NCBI RefSeq assembly: GCF_028747985.1
Contig: NZ_CP118108.1
Span: 811,501-875,500, forward strand
Origin: Paenibacillus urinalis
GTDB taxonomy: Bacteria > Bacillota > Bacilli > Paenibacillales > Paenibacillaceae
Direction of reading: 5' to 3'
Length of the DNA stretch: 64,000 nt
The position numbers and the translations under genes were made by a program. The notes under the pieces are model-generated. The model saw only the letters and a list, made by a program, of their open reading frames with translations. It had not been told where the DNA came from and did no database searches. Positions 42,160 to 52,017 of the stretch are shown here, one piece after another (position 1 is the first letter of the stretch; every line of letters starts with the position of its first letter).

Positions 42160-45087
42160 ATGAACCCTTTGGAATATACCGAGGTAGAACAACCCTTTAC
42201 TGAACAGTTAGTAAATTACGGCTATACCTATATGGAAGGTTCTAAATTGGAGAACGATCGCTCTTCAAGAGCAAGCGTCGTCTTGGAACAAAGATTTGCA
42301 GATGCAATTCGCAAGCTCAATCCTTGGATTGACGAATACAATGTAGATCGGGTAGTAAAGCAGTTTACTTCCTTGCAGGCGGAAGATGTATGGCATGCAA
42401 ATAATACGATATTCGATTGGCTATTCGGACAAGGAATATCCGTAATGCAGGATGTTGGGGCAGGTAAGAAGAATCAGACGGTTCAGCTCTTTGATTATGA
42501 GAATGTCGAGAACAACGATTACCTCGTGGTCAATCAGATTGTCTTTGAAAATGCAGCTGGAACCATCCGTCCTGATCTTATCCTATACGTTAATGGGTTA
42601 CCACTTGTACTTATTGAGTGTAAAAGTCCAAAGCTTCAGGTAGACAAGCAGCTTCCTGAAGGTGTACGGCAATTCGAACGTTATATGGACACAAATGAGA
42701 AGTTGTTCTGGTATAACCAGATGCTGATCGTGACGAGCCGGGATCGTGCGCGTGTAGGTACGATCTTTGCTAAGCCACAGCACTACGGTCTATGGAAAGA
42801 TCCTTATCCTTATACTTTTGAGGAGATTGGAAGTCACCGGGCGCAGGATGTACTTGTATCCGGGATGCTGCGTAAGGATACCGTTCTGGATCTTATGCGT
42901 AACTTCATCGTCTTTGATGGAAAGGTAAAGAAACTAGCTCGTTATCAGCAGTATCGTGCAGTCAATAAAACGATAGAGCGAATCATGAAGGAAAAGAATC
43001 CTTCTTGTCGCGGCGGCGTGGTGTGGCATACGCAAGGTTCTGGTAAATCATTAACGATGGTGTATCTAGCGATGAAGCTGCGTCGGCAGACAGCGTTAGA
43101 GAATCCGATGCTTGTCATCGTAACAGATCGTCAGGATTTGGACGATCAAATTACGAAGACATTCCAGCAGTCAGGATTTCCGAATCCTACGCAAGCAAGT
43201 TCAGTTGCCGATCTGAAACACCAGCTTACCAAAGGTCCAGGTACAACCGTGATGACGCTGATTCAAAAGTTCCAAGGTGATGAGGAGAAGGCCTTTCCTA
43301 TCATCTCGGAATCTGAGCAAATTATCGTCATGACAGATGAATCCCACCGTTCACAGTATAAAGGACTAGCCCTCAACATGCGTAAGGCATTGCCCAATGC
43401 AACCTTTATTGGATTTACCGGTACGCCGATAGATAAGAAAACTCGCTCGACGACAGGAAAGTTTGGCTCTTACATCGATAAATATACGATTGAGCAGGCA
43501 GTTGAAGATGGGGCTACGGTTCCGATTCATTATGAATCCAGGCTTCCGAACCTACATATGAAGGGAGATACATTGGACGAGTTATTTGCCCGCACCTTCT
43601 TCGAGTATGACGATGATGCCAGAGAGAAGATACAGAAGAAATACGTGAATGATCAGCTCCTCTTAACTGCACCAGAGCGAATGAAAGAAATTGCTCTTGA
43701 TATCGTTCGCCACTTTGAATCTCGTATATTAATCAATGGCTATAAAGGTCAGGTGGTAGCTGTCTCCCGCGCGGCTGCAGTTGAATATAAGAAACTGATC
43801 GATCAATATGCGATGGGAAAGTTTGAAACAGCAGTAATTTTCTCAGCTGGACAGAATGATGAGGAAGAATTACGAAACTATCACATCTCGAAAGACGAAG
43901 AAAAACTGCTGATTGAGCGTTTTAAGAAGCCATTTTCCGAGGATAAGTTAGCGTTGTTAATCGTCTGTGATAAGTTATTGACTGGCTTCGATGCACCAAT
44001 TGAGCAAGTGATGTATTTGGATAAACCTCTCAAAGAACATAACTTACTGCAGGCGATTGCTAGAACAAACCGGAAATATGATGCGAATAAATCGTATGGA
44101 CTTATTGTAGATTATTTTGGAGTGTCCCGTTTCTTAGATCAAGCTCTTGAGATCTTCAGCGCGAATGATGTTCAGGGAGCATTACAATCGATTGATAATG
44201 AATTACCAAGACTTGAGCAGCGTCATCGCTCTACAATGCGTTTCTTTGATGGACTGAAACCGGATCAGCTGGAAGAAAGTATTCTAAGACTCGTAGATGA
44301 AGATGTACGCGCGGACTTTGATATTGCTTATAAACGATTTGCGGAGAGTATGGATAAGGTGATGCCAAGTCCTAAAGGTGAAAGGTTCCTACCAGCCTTA
44401 AAGCGTCTTGGTGTCATCCGTCAGTTAGCTAAATCCCGGTTTTCCATTGATGATGGCATGGACATCTCTGATTGCGGAGAGAAGGTTAGGCAGATTGTAC
44501 ATGACTTTTTGCGTTCTGCTGGTATTGATGCTAGAGATCCGGTATCGATTTTGGATGTATCTTTCAAAGAAGAGCTGGATAAGAATACGCTCCCAGAAAC
44601 GAAAGCAGCTCAGATGGAGCATGCGATCAAGAAAGAAATCTCAGTTCGTCTTGGCGAGGATGAAGTCTATTATACTTCTTTGAAGCAGAAGGTTGAGGAA
44701 TTGCTGGCACGTTATAAAGAGCGTCAGATGACCATCTTCGAGCTGTTAGAGAAGCTGGATGCGGTCCGTGATGAGATGATAGAGAAAGCAAACGGTAATA
44801 CAAACAGCGGTCTGACTTATATGCAGGAGCCTTACTACAACAAACTCTATGAAGTATGTGAGCAGCGGGCGGATTATGAATTGAAAGAAATTGCCGTTGA
44901 TGTACAGCAGTTTATTGAGGAGCGCGTTACACCAATTAGTGACTGGACGACGAAGACGGATTTTAAGCGTCAATTGACTGGAGATCTGAAGGTAAAGCTG
45001 CTCAAACAGAAGATGAATATGAGTGATGCTTCGATGCTGACAGGATATTTTACAGCACTCGCAGAAACCCAATATGGCAAAAAATAA
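42160..45087 (+). CDS. hsdR: Type I restriction endonuclease subunit HsdR
   Basis: A 975-residue motor-nuclease. The N-terminal nuclease domain has RPDLILYVNGLPLVLIECKS (about 134-153), which supplies the Asp and Glu-x-Lys. A helicase core follows with Walker A QGSGKSLTMVY (about 290), motif II MTDESHR (about 392), motif III FTGTPI and motif VI AIARTNR. The C-terminal helical domain binds HsdM and HsdS. It pumps DNA and cuts at stalled collisions when both strands of the site lack methylation. It follows hsdS by 31 bp behind GGGAGG. Nothing suggests loss of function. Confidence 0.92.
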   Translation: MNPLEYTEVEQPFTEQLVNYGYTYMEGSKLENDRSSRASVVLEQRFADAIRKLNPWIDEYNVDRVVKQFTSLQAEDVWHANNTIFDWLFGQGISVMQDVGAGKKNQTVQLFDYENVENNDYLVVNQIVFENAAGTIRPDLILYVNGLPLVLIECKSPKLQVDKQLPEGVRQFERYMDTNEKLFWYNQMLIVTSRDRARVGTIFAKPQHYGLWKDPYPYTFEEIGSHRAQDVLVSGMLRKDTVLDLMRNFIVFDGKVKKLARYQQYRAVNKTIERIMKEKNPSCRGGVVWHTQGSGKSLTMVYLAMKLRRQTALENPMLVIVTDRQDLDDQITKTFQQSGFPNPTQASSVADLKHQLTKGPGTTVMTLIQKFQGDEEKAFPIISESEQIIVMTDESHRSQYKGLALNMRKALPNATFIGFTGTPIDKKTRSTTGKFGSYIDKYTIEQAVEDGATVPIHYESRLPNLHMKGDTLDELFARTFFEYDDDAREKIQKKYVNDQLLLTAPERMKEIALDIVRHFESRILINGYKGQVVAVSRAAAVEYKKLIDQYAMGKFETAVIFSAGQNDEEELRNYHISKDEEKLLIERFKKPFSEDKLALLIVCDKLLTGFDAPIEQVMYLDKPLKEHNLLQAIARTNRKYDANKSYGLIVDYFGVSRFLDQALEIFSANDVQGALQSIDNELPRLEQRHRSTMRFFDGLKPDQLEESILRLVDEDVRADFDIAYKRFAESMDKVMPSPKGERFLPALKRLGVIRQLAKSRFSIDDGMDISDCGEKVRQIVHDFLRSAGIDARDPVSILDVSFKEELDKNTLPETKAAQMEHAIKKEISVRLGEDEVYYTSLKQKVEELLARYKERQMTIFELLEKLDAVRDEMIEKANGNTNSGLTYMQEPYYNKLYEVCEQRADYELKEIAVDVQQFIEERVTPISDWTTKTDFKRQLTGDLKVKLLKQKMNMSDASMLTGYFTALAETQYGKK

Positions 45088-45089
45088 TA

Positions 45090-45122
45090 AAAATGACCAG
45101 CAACCTGTTTGCTGGTCATTTT
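45090..45122. terminator. Bidirectional terminator between hsdR and the YgjP-like gene
   Basis: A 14-bp perfect stem (AAAATGACCAGCAA with TTGCTGGTCATTTT) around a 5-base loop with A/T flanks can stop transcription from both sides of this convergent pair. Confidence 0.85.
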
Positions 45123-45847
45123 CATATATTTAGTGTTGATCCGTTTACACGCAGCCAATCCTTCTTTTGTTCATAATCAGGGAGCAGCATTCGTACGGTT
45201 TCCCAATATTCCTTGGAATGATTCATATACTTCAAATGTACCAGTTCGTGCACAAGTACATAATCAACAATTGAGGCAGGTGCTAAGAAGATCCGCCAGT
45301 TTAATAGCATATTGCCGGCAGTAGTACAGCTTCCCCAACGTTGTTCTTGATCCTTGATAATGATTTTATTGGGATATTGTTGAAATTTATCTGTGAATTT
45401 ACTTACTCGATCTTTGGTAAAGATCATTCCTCGATGTTTAACCCACTCTACATAGAGTGGCATGAGGATTTCTCTATATTGGTGTTCTGGTATATCAGTA
45501 TGAATGTATGCTCGAAATTGACCTTGATAGAAGTTAATTTCTGGTGCTGTAAAATCATTGGTTCTAATCACCTTTAATCGATATTGTCTTCCTAGATACG
45601 GCAGCTTCTCACCAGAAACAAACCTCCGTTGGAGAGAGCTCTGCTTCATCTCTTCAAAATTTAACAATTGAGTGCGTAGCCAGGTCCCTTTACGATGTAA
45701 GATATTTTCAATGACATGTTCTTCAGCGGTATTAGGAGCGACCACTTGTACACCTTCTTGATTAACAGAGATGGACACTGTCTTACGACGGTCGCTTCTC
45801 TTTAATTTGTATTCAATGGTCTGAGTTCCATATTGAAATAATGGCAT
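45122..45847 (-). CDS. YgjP-like (M48/WLM) metal-dependent hydrolase
   Basis: A 241-residue zinc-dependent protease-like protein. The catalytic VLVHELVHLKYMNHSKEYW contains HELVH (HExxH) and the third ligand further on, as in the YgjP/SprT-like group, which act as soluble peptidases. The N-terminal half (YKLKRSDRRKTVSISVNQEG, YLGRQYRLKV) is a beta-rich domain typical of these proteins. Homologues sit next to hsdR genes in many bacteria, as here, on the opposite strand; their role in restriction is not established. Minus-strand start 45847, with AGGAGGAATCATC upstream. Confidence 0.85.
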   Translation of the reverse strand: MPLFQYGTQTIEYKLKRSDRRKTVSISVNQEGVQVVAPNTAEEHVIENILHRKGTWLRTQLLNFEEMKQSSLQRRFVSGEKLPYLGRQYRLKVIRTNDFTAPEINFYQGQFRAYIHTDIPEHQYREILMPLYVEWVKHRGMIFTKDRVSKFTDKFQQYPNKIIIKDQEQRWGSCTTAGNMLLNWRIFLAPASIVDYVLVHELVHLKYMNHSKEYWETVRMLLPDYEQKKDWLRVNGSTLNI

Positions 45848-46055
45848 GATGATTCCTCCTGTTCATGTATTATAACAAGAATTTGTTGTTTATGTGCAAG
45901 CAGTCTGTATGAAAATAAAGGCGAATAAATAGTTCTCCATCTCTATTTAAGAAGTCTTATCTATAATAGTCTGATAAGGAAATTTGCCGTAGAACCATGC
46001 CTGAGTTTTAATTTGATCTGTTCTGGACAGGATGAAGTCAAAAGGAGTGGTAAAT

Positions 46056-46208
46056 ATGATCGTCGTCAGCGTATTAATCGTGCTGATTCTAATTCTCTTT
46101 TACATGTATTCCAACCAAAAAAAGACCATTGAAAATTATCGAGATAATGCACTTGAAGCAATTACTACACATGCAGATATGAAAGAAACGTATTGGTTTG
46201 TACCATAG
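46056..46208 (+). pseudogene. Membrane-anchored Mrr-type nuclease, N-terminal fragment (frameshifted)
   Basis: A 50-residue frame: a membrane helix (MIVVSVLIVLILILFYMY) then a basic juxtamembrane helix ending DMKETYWFVP at TAG 46206-46208. AAAGGAGTGG precedes the ATG. The next frame (+1) starts at about 46198 and encodes an Mrr domain without its own good start. In many Firmicutes one gene encodes both parts, so the two pieces look like a single gene with a frameshift near 46180-46200. Two separate, coupled genes remain possible. Confidence 0.55.
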
Positions 46209-46638
46209 ATATAAAAGAGATCCTGAAGAAGAGAAAGCAGAGAACCCACTTTTGTTTGAACAATTTGCTGCTGAGATAATGGCCTCTGTACGGGGAGGGA
46301 GTACTTATGTAACAAAGGGTTCTGGTGATTATGGTGTTGATATAGAAGAGGAGACAGATGAAGGATTATACCTAGGACAAGTCAAGTGTTACAACGATCA
46401 GAATCCAGTTAGTTTCGATCCTATTGCCATTATTCACTCACAAATGGTCAAACAAGGAGCCATTGGAGGGTACGTTGTAACAACAGGGAAATTCACCTCG
46501 AATGCATATAATTATGCAAGTGGACTTAATATAGAGTTAATTGATGGAAATCAACTTGTTGAGTTATGGCTTCAGCATTTGGATTCGAAACGCGAGAGGA
46601 TATCACGCTTTGAAGAAGTTGTTGTTCCCGGGACATAA
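46198..46638 (+). pseudogene. Mrr-type nuclease domain, C-terminal fragment (frameshifted)
   Basis: A 146-residue endonuclease domain: NPLLFEQFAAEIMASVRGGS, then GSGDYGVDIEEET with the catalytic Asp and YLGQVKCYND with Gln-x-Lys, and GGYVVTTGKFTSNAYNYA, all hallmarks of Mrr_cat. The first possible start is TTG 46198 with no ribosome binding site, inside the end of the preceding small frame. Joining by a one-base shift would yield a 190-residue membrane-tethered nuclease. The catalytic residues are intact. It sits in the island between the type I system and the McrBC pair, followed by a strong terminator. Confidence 0.6.
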
Positions 46639-46717
46639 CCTACACTATATAGATGATGAGATAATTCAGAGCTTGTTGAAGATAATGAACTCGACTTGTT
46701 CCTGAAAAATAGAGCTG

Positions 46718-46766
46718 ATAAAAGCAGTTTCCGTAGATTCATTGTGGAAACTGCTTTTATTTCTTT
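46718..46766 (+). terminator. Terminator before mcrB
   Basis: A 15-bp perfect stem (ATAAAAGCAGTTTCC with GGAAACTGCTTTTAT) is followed by TTCTTT. It separates the Mrr fragments from the McrBC unit. Confidence 0.85.
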
Positions 46767-46802
46767 ATACTATAAGTACCTAGTCATTTCACGGAGGTTA
46801 TC

Positions 46803-49016
46803 ATGCTACCAGAATCACTTTCAACTATATTCCGCTCCAAACAAAAATCATACAAGATGGTCCTTATCCTATCCATCATTGAATTCTATGAAGAAACTCA
46901 ATCCTTCCAAGCTCCATTGGATCAACTAGCTCAAAAGTTCCTGAAATACTTCCAAGACGAAAGCGAGCTAGGAAACATAGTAGATTCACCACCAGAGCAA
47001 CGAGCTTCGGGATGGAATGAATTCACCTTAAGCCAAACCAAATCTCTACTAAAAACACCAATCGATGCCCTATCCTCTGTTCTCACATTCGACCCTGCAA
47101 ATCAAACCATTACCTTCTCCAATCCAGATTGGTTCAACGAAAACACACTTAAGGAGCTTAAAGAATACGCCATGCAAGAGCTAGACAATTACAATAGGAA
47201 GCTAGAACTGAATAGAACTACGCAGTCTTCTTTTTCCTTACACGATGCCTTATCTCAGATCCTGAACACGTATCTTCAAGCGAAAACGGAGCCGTTCGCG
47301 CAGCACCCGCTAGGTAGCTTAGTTAGAAACTCTATACCGAGCCAGTTGAAGAACCTACTATCTTTAAATGAGCAATACAAGGTTCAAGGTTCCGTTGGGC
47401 AGGGGAACTGGGCCACGATCCCTTGGATCGCACTCATGGACAAGCGAATTACGCAGACAACTCAGCAGGGTGAGTACATCGTATACCTGTTTTCCGAGGA
47501 GATGCAGTCTGTATATCTTACGTTCATCCAAGGTGTCACCGAACCCTTGAAGCAAGGCAAGCTCAGAGGATACGAGTACCTCAAGCAAAATACTCAAGAA
47601 ATTCGTAGCCTTATCCCACTAGACGGACTACATAAGGACGAGAATATTTATCTCATGGAAAAAAGCGGCCTGGGACAAGATTACCAAGTCTCAACGGTAG
47701 CTTATATCAAATACGACAGAGACTCGCTTCCGGACGACGACGTACTCCTAAAAGACCTCGAGAACCTCGTGTCTAACTACAAGCAGTATGTAGATATGGT
47801 ACTGCAAAATAGGGAAGATGAACCTACTCCAGAGGAGGAGCTAACTCCAGTGACTATTAATGTGCGAGAGCAACTGGAACAAGTCAAACAATATATTCAC
47901 CACAAAGGCTTTCTCTACCCAGAGGGTCTGATGGAGAACTTCTATTTGTCCCTCAAGACCAAGCCTTTCGTCATTCTAGCCGGGGTATCAGGAACAGGGA
48001 AGACGAAGCTGGTGAAGCTCTTTGCAGAAGCGTTGGGAGCAACGATGACGAACGGACAATTCACTTTGATCCCGGTAAGACCAGACTGGAGTGATCCATC
48101 GGATCTGTTAGGGTATAAGGATCTTTCGGGTGTGTTTAGACCTGGGCGTCTAACGGAAGTGTTAGTAGAGGCATCTAAACCAGAGAATAAGAACAAGCCG
48201 TATTTTATCTGTCTGGATGAGATGAACCTAGCTCGCGTGGAGTATTATTTCAGTGATCTGCTGAGTGTGATGGAAACCCAGGAATGGCAAGGGAAGCGAA
48301 TCGTGACGTCTGCGCTCATTGGCCCGGAGTCATTAAGAGAGGAAGACCAATCGATATATGGTGGCTTGACTCTGCCGGACAATGTGTATGTGATTGGAAC
48401 AGTTAACATGGACGAGACAACACATCCTTTTAGTAAAAAAGTGCTGGATCGTGCGAACACGATTGAGTTCAACTATATTAATCTAGAGCAATTTCCATCT
48501 GATGGAGTAAACATAGATAATCTTGAATCTTCAAGTACAAATAATGCTTTCTTGCGGAGCGAATATTTGCAGCTAACCGATATGTATAGCACCTATCCAG
48601 AGCTTGTGCGTTCGACGACAGATAAACTGGTGAAGATCAACAACATTTTAGAGGAGATTCATTCACATGTCGGCTTCCGGATTCGGGACTCCATCTGCTT
48701 TTACATGGCGTATAATCAGCGATTTGAGCTATTACCAGAGGACAATGCATTCGATGGACAGCTACTCCAGAAGATCCTACCTCGTATTCAAGGAAGCAGC
48801 TTATCTATCAAAAAGGTATTGCTCCTCTTAATGCAGGAGGCCATTGGCAAGTCCATTCCTGTTAAGGATCTCTTGGATGATGCATCAGATCTATATATAA
48901 AATATGGCAGTAAGCAGCAGGCCGAGGAAGTGAAGTATCCACAGTCTGCACGGAAGCTTGCCTTTATGATACGGAGGTTAGAGGAAGATGGATTCACCTC
49001 CTATTGGCTTTCTTAA
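46803..49016 (+). CDS. mcrB: McrB-type AAA+ GTPase with MrcB-type N-terminal domain
   Basis: A 737-residue protein. The first 350 residues contain an MrcB_N/DUF3578-type DNA-recognition domain (YKVQGSVGQGNWATIPWIAL, then YIVYLFSEEM). The AAA+ motor follows: Walker A AGVSGTGKTKL (about 391-401), GYKDLSGVFRPG insert, Walker B ICLDEMNLARVEYYFSDLL (about 467-485) and MNxD-like TVNMDETTHPFSKKVLDR, the guanine-specific motif of McrB. The ring translocates DNA and triggers the McrC nuclease on modified DNA. CGGAGG lies 7 bp before the ATG. It overlaps mcrC by 29 bp. Confidence 0.88.
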   Translation: MLPESLSTIFRSKQKSYKMVLILSIIEFYEETQSFQAPLDQLAQKFLKYFQDESELGNIVDSPPEQRASGWNEFTLSQTKSLLKTPIDALSSVLTFDPANQTITFSNPDWFNENTLKELKEYAMQELDNYNRKLELNRTTQSSFSLHDALSQILNTYLQAKTEPFAQHPLGSLVRNSIPSQLKNLLSLNEQYKVQGSVGQGNWATIPWIALMDKRITQTTQQGEYIVYLFSEEMQSVYLTFIQGVTEPLKQGKLRGYEYLKQNTQEIRSLIPLDGLHKDENIYLMEKSGLGQDYQVSTVAYIKYDRDSLPDDDVLLKDLENLVSNYKQYVDMVLQNREDEPTPEEELTPVTINVREQLEQVKQYIHHKGFLYPEGLMENFYLSLKTKPFVILAGVSGTGKTKLVKLFAEALGATMTNGQFTLIPVRPDWSDPSDLLGYKDLSGVFRPGRLTEVLVEASKPENKNKPYFICLDEMNLARVEYYFSDLLSVMETQEWQGKRIVTSALIGPESLREEDQSIYGGLTLPDNVYVIGTVNMDETTHPFSKKVLDRANTIEFNYINLEQFPSDGVNIDNLESSSTNNAFLRSEYLQLTDMYSTYPELVRSTTDKLVKINNILEEIHSHVGFRIRDSICFYMAYNQRFELLPEDNAFDGQLLQKILPRIQGSSLSIKKVLLLLMQEAIGKSIPVKDLLDDASDLYIKYGSKQQAEEVKYPQSARKLAFMIRRLEEDGFTSYWLS

Positions 49017-51402
49017 TCAGAGTGTAGAGCTGATCCGGATTGAGACGAATCTTTTTAACCTCTATATTCAGGGCAAGCCCTATCATTCGACGGTAGAATC
49101 CTTACAGCTTCATCGGGATGATGCTGGAGCTTGGATGGATTCAAACACGCTACAGGTGAGTATCTCTTCTAGTGAACTTGTGCTGGAGAACCTATTTGTT
49201 TTTTCGCCTGAGCAGGGACAGTTGGTTCCATGGCAGACGGGGGAGAAGAGCTATCCATTATTCTATGAGACACAAGCTTACGAGCTTGTTGTGGAGAAGA
49301 AACAAGAAACAGATCTAACGTTCTACCATGACAACTTATATATACGGCAGGCGGTTAAACCTCTCGGGCAGTCGATCCTTTCAGGTATTTTGAATTTTCA
49401 GAACGAGGTAGGGTTAACCGAGCTTGAGCTTCGTCAGCAAGGGCAGCCTGTATTCCAGTTGCAAATCGAGATCTATCCTTCCAAGATGGATTACAAAAGA
49501 GATTACCAAATGATTCTGAGTGACATTAATCGGCAGATATATAATTTATCCTTTGATTTTTTAAGAAAGACCTATCATCTGACAGGGTTAAAGGAGACAC
49601 GCAATCAGAGTCTAACGGAGTTCTTTGCGATATTGCAGCATGTGTTTGATCAGCTAAGACAAGCCGTAGAACGAATTCACGCGAGCCCTCATTACAGCCT
49701 AGTTAAAGAGCAGAGAATCGTGGATGCAGCCAAGGTCAGGAAGGCGGGAAAAGAAAACATCGCGTTTCTCGCCAAACGTCCGTATCTGTTGACGCATCAT
49801 GAAACGCATGGATTTATTCCACATCAGGGGCAGCGCCTGAATCCATCCCATGCACTTGAAACGAAACGCGAGGTTCAGTTCGATACAATGGAGAATCGAT
49901 TTGTGAGATGGGTGCTGATCCGGGTATCGAAGAAGCTGCAGGAGATGAAGAGAAAGCTGAGCGGATCAGGTAAATTGCAGGATCCCGTACTGGATAAGAA
50001 GATTACCTCGATTCAAAATCAACTGCAGCGTTTATTACAGCTTGATTTTATGAAGGTTGGTGAGATGAAGCAGTTATCGGTCTCATTAGTGCTACAGATG
50101 GCGCCGGGATATCGCGAGGTATATCGGAGTTATTTAATGCTAATGAAGGGTCTGAGCGTGCAAAGTGATCTATTCCGTTTGTCGATGAAGGATTTAGCCC
50201 AGCTGTATGAGTATTGGTGCTTCCTGAAGATTAACGAGCTCCTTGGTCAGAAGTATGAGTTATTGAAGCAGGACATGATTAAGGTGAATCGGACGGGCGT
50301 GTTTTTTACACTCGACAAATCACAGTCCGCAAGGATGGTGTACCGCAACCCAAGGAATGGCGAAATCTTCACGCTCTATTATAATAGGCTGCCAAGTGGG
50401 GACCGGAGTGCGACGTTAGGCCAAAGACCGGATAATGTACTTACGTTGAAGAAGAATGATTCCGCGATGGAGTATAAATATATTTTTGATGCCAAGTACC
50501 GGATCGATCCTGCCTATGAAGGCTCCTATTATTATGAGAAGTATAAGCAGCCCGGGCCGGTGGAAGAAGATATTAATACGATGCATCGCTATCGGGACGC
50601 GATTGTCTACAGTGAGGGTGGGCAGGAGCTAGAGCGTAGTATGTTTGGTGCTTATGTGCTTTTTCCATATCATGATGAGCAGAATTATCAAGAGCATAAA
50701 TTCTATAAGAGCATAGAAATGGTCAACGTCGGGGCCTTTCCCTTCTTGCCGAATGCGACGGAGCTGATGGATAAGTTCTTGGAAGAGATTATTATGGATA
50801 GCCCGGAAAAAGCATATGAGAGGTCTACGAGACCACGTGGTACACAGGGATACTATAAAAACAAGCTTGCGGGCAAGAATGTACTCGTTGGATCGTTAAG
50901 AGAAGTGGCTCAATTAGAGAGTTCACTTCAATACAAGTACTACCATTTGCCGCTGAGTAATATCGCAGATCACCAAATACTTACGCAAATTGAATATATA
51001 GCAGTATATCAATCCATTGGAAAATTCGCGGATACAACGGGAGAGACAGGAATCCATTATGTCGGCAAGGTGAAGGACTGGAAGGTAATGAGAAGAGGGG
51101 AGATCAAGGAACGTCCTGCACGACCTGGGACCGAGGATCAGCTCTATGTGAAGTTCCGTATCGAGGAATGGACGAAGCGAACACAGCCCATTGTATCCGG
51201 TGGACTTGGAATCTACAGGCTATTGTATACCTCCAAGTACATCTTTGACCGGGCGACCGAGATTGCTGAACTGAGACTGGAAACAGAAGAACAGTTAAGA
51301 GAATGGCGGGAGAAGAGGCGTCTGGGTACCGTGAAGGTGGAACTGGATCATACACAGGTGGACTTGGCTCAGCAGGTTAGAGACATTCGGGTGGATAAAT
51401 AG
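48988..51402 (+). CDS. mcrC: McrC-type endonuclease (DUF2357 plus PD-(D/E)xK), long form
   Basis: An 804-residue protein. A DUF2357 N-terminal region that docks to the AAA+ ring is followed by a PD-(D/E)xK nuclease core: MEYKYIFDAKYRIDP (about 492-506, catalytic Asp and Lys). A C-terminal domain of about 200 residues is not part of classical McrC: YIAVYQSIGKFADTTGETGI ... HYVGKVKDW reads like a PUA/EVE-type fold that inspects modified bases, with a final amphipathic helix (TEEQLREWREKRRLG). ATG 48988 follows GGAGGTTAGAGGAAG. The 29-bp overlap with mcrB shows coupling. It forms a type IV (modification-dependent) restriction system. Confidence 0.82.
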   Translation: MDSPPIGFLNQSVELIRIETNLFNLYIQGKPYHSTVESLQLHRDDAGAWMDSNTLQVSISSSELVLENLFVFSPEQGQLVPWQTGEKSYPLFYETQAYELVVEKKQETDLTFYHDNLYIRQAVKPLGQSILSGILNFQNEVGLTELELRQQGQPVFQLQIEIYPSKMDYKRDYQMILSDINRQIYNLSFDFLRKTYHLTGLKETRNQSLTEFFAILQHVFDQLRQAVERIHASPHYSLVKEQRIVDAAKVRKAGKENIAFLAKRPYLLTHHETHGFIPHQGQRLNPSHALETKREVQFDTMENRFVRWVLIRVSKKLQEMKRKLSGSGKLQDPVLDKKITSIQNQLQRLLQLDFMKVGEMKQLSVSLVLQMAPGYREVYRSYLMLMKGLSVQSDLFRLSMKDLAQLYEYWCFLKINELLGQKYELLKQDMIKVNRTGVFFTLDKSQSARMVYRNPRNGEIFTLYYNRLPSGDRSATLGQRPDNVLTLKKNDSAMEYKYIFDAKYRIDPAYEGSYYYEKYKQPGPVEEDINTMHRYRDAIVYSEGGQELERSMFGAYVLFPYHDEQNYQEHKFYKSIEMVNVGAFPFLPNATELMDKFLEEIIMDSPEKAYERSTRPRGTQGYYKNKLAGKNVLVGSLREVAQLESSLQYKYYHLPLSNIADHQILTQIEYIAVYQSIGKFADTTGETGIHYVGKVKDWKVMRRGEIKERPARPGTEDQLYVKFRIEEWTKRTQPIVSGGLGIYRLLYTSKYIFDRATEIAELRLETEEQLREWREKRRLGTVKVELDHTQVDLAQQVRDIRVDK

Positions 51403-51455
51403 GCAGGGGAAGCAATGTTAGCTTCCATGGTAAGGACTTGATCTTTATTATTCAT

Positions 51456-51494
51456 AACACCTTGATAGGCATCGTGCCTTTCAAGGTGTTTTTT
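51456..51494 (+). terminator. Terminator after the McrBC unit
   Basis: AACACCTTGA pairs with TCAAGGTGTT around a 15-base loop and is followed by T residues. Confidence 0.8.
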
Positions 51495-51633
51495 ACTGGG
51501 CGGGCCATTATAAGTTGGCAAAGAATTTATTAAATGCTAATGGAGATGTAGTATCGGAAGGTAGAGGATTTGGCGAAGAATATTAATGTAACGTAGAATA
51601 TCAGTAGTACTATAATTTAGGACGGTGATCAAC

Positions 51634-52017
51634 ATGATCGAAGTAGCAGCAGCCATAATTGAAGACACGGATGGTCGTATCCTCATCGCACGAAGAAGAG
51701 AAGGGAAATCTCAAGCAGGCTTATGGGAGTTCCCGGGAGGAAAGATCGAAGCGGGTGAATCGCCCGAGGATTGTTTAAGAAGAGAACTGTTGGAAGAGAT
51801 GAACATCGAAATTGAGCCGTATGCTTTTTTTGCTGTGAATGAGCATGCTTATGATACGGTGACGATACGACTTGTTGCATATAAGGCAAACATGCGAGGA
51901 GGGACGATTGAGTTATCAGATCATGATGAATATAGATGGATCCAAGTAGGAGAGATGGCGGGATATTCATTTGCACCAGCAGATATCCCTTTTGTCGAAC
52001 AATTATCTGCTCATTAA
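51634..52017 (+). CDS. Nudix hydrolase (MutT-like nucleoside triphosphate pyrophosphohydrolase)
   Basis: A 127-residue Nudix protein with the full box GGKIEAGESPEDCLRREL then LEEMNI, the Mg-binding helix that hydrolyses nucleoside diphosphate-X bonds. WEFPGG precedes it, as in the 8-oxo-dGTP/CTP-type branch, so sanitation of oxidised nucleotides is likely. The ATG at 51634 is chosen over GTG 51625 because AGGACGG lies upstream at a proper distance. Its last codons (CTCATTAA...) form the left edge of an 857-bp duplication that ends in the toxin gene downstream. Confidence 0.88.
   Translation: MIEVAAAIIEDTDGRILIARRREGKSQAGLWEFPGGKIEAGESPEDCLRRELLEEMNIEIEPYAFFAVNEHAYDTVTIRLVAYKANMRGGTIELSDHDEYRWIQVGEMAGYSFAPADIPFVEQLSAH

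Noticed and set aside
44425..45072. Minus-strand open frames inside hsdR
   Set aside because: They are shadows of the strongly supported hsdR frame with no ribosome binding site.
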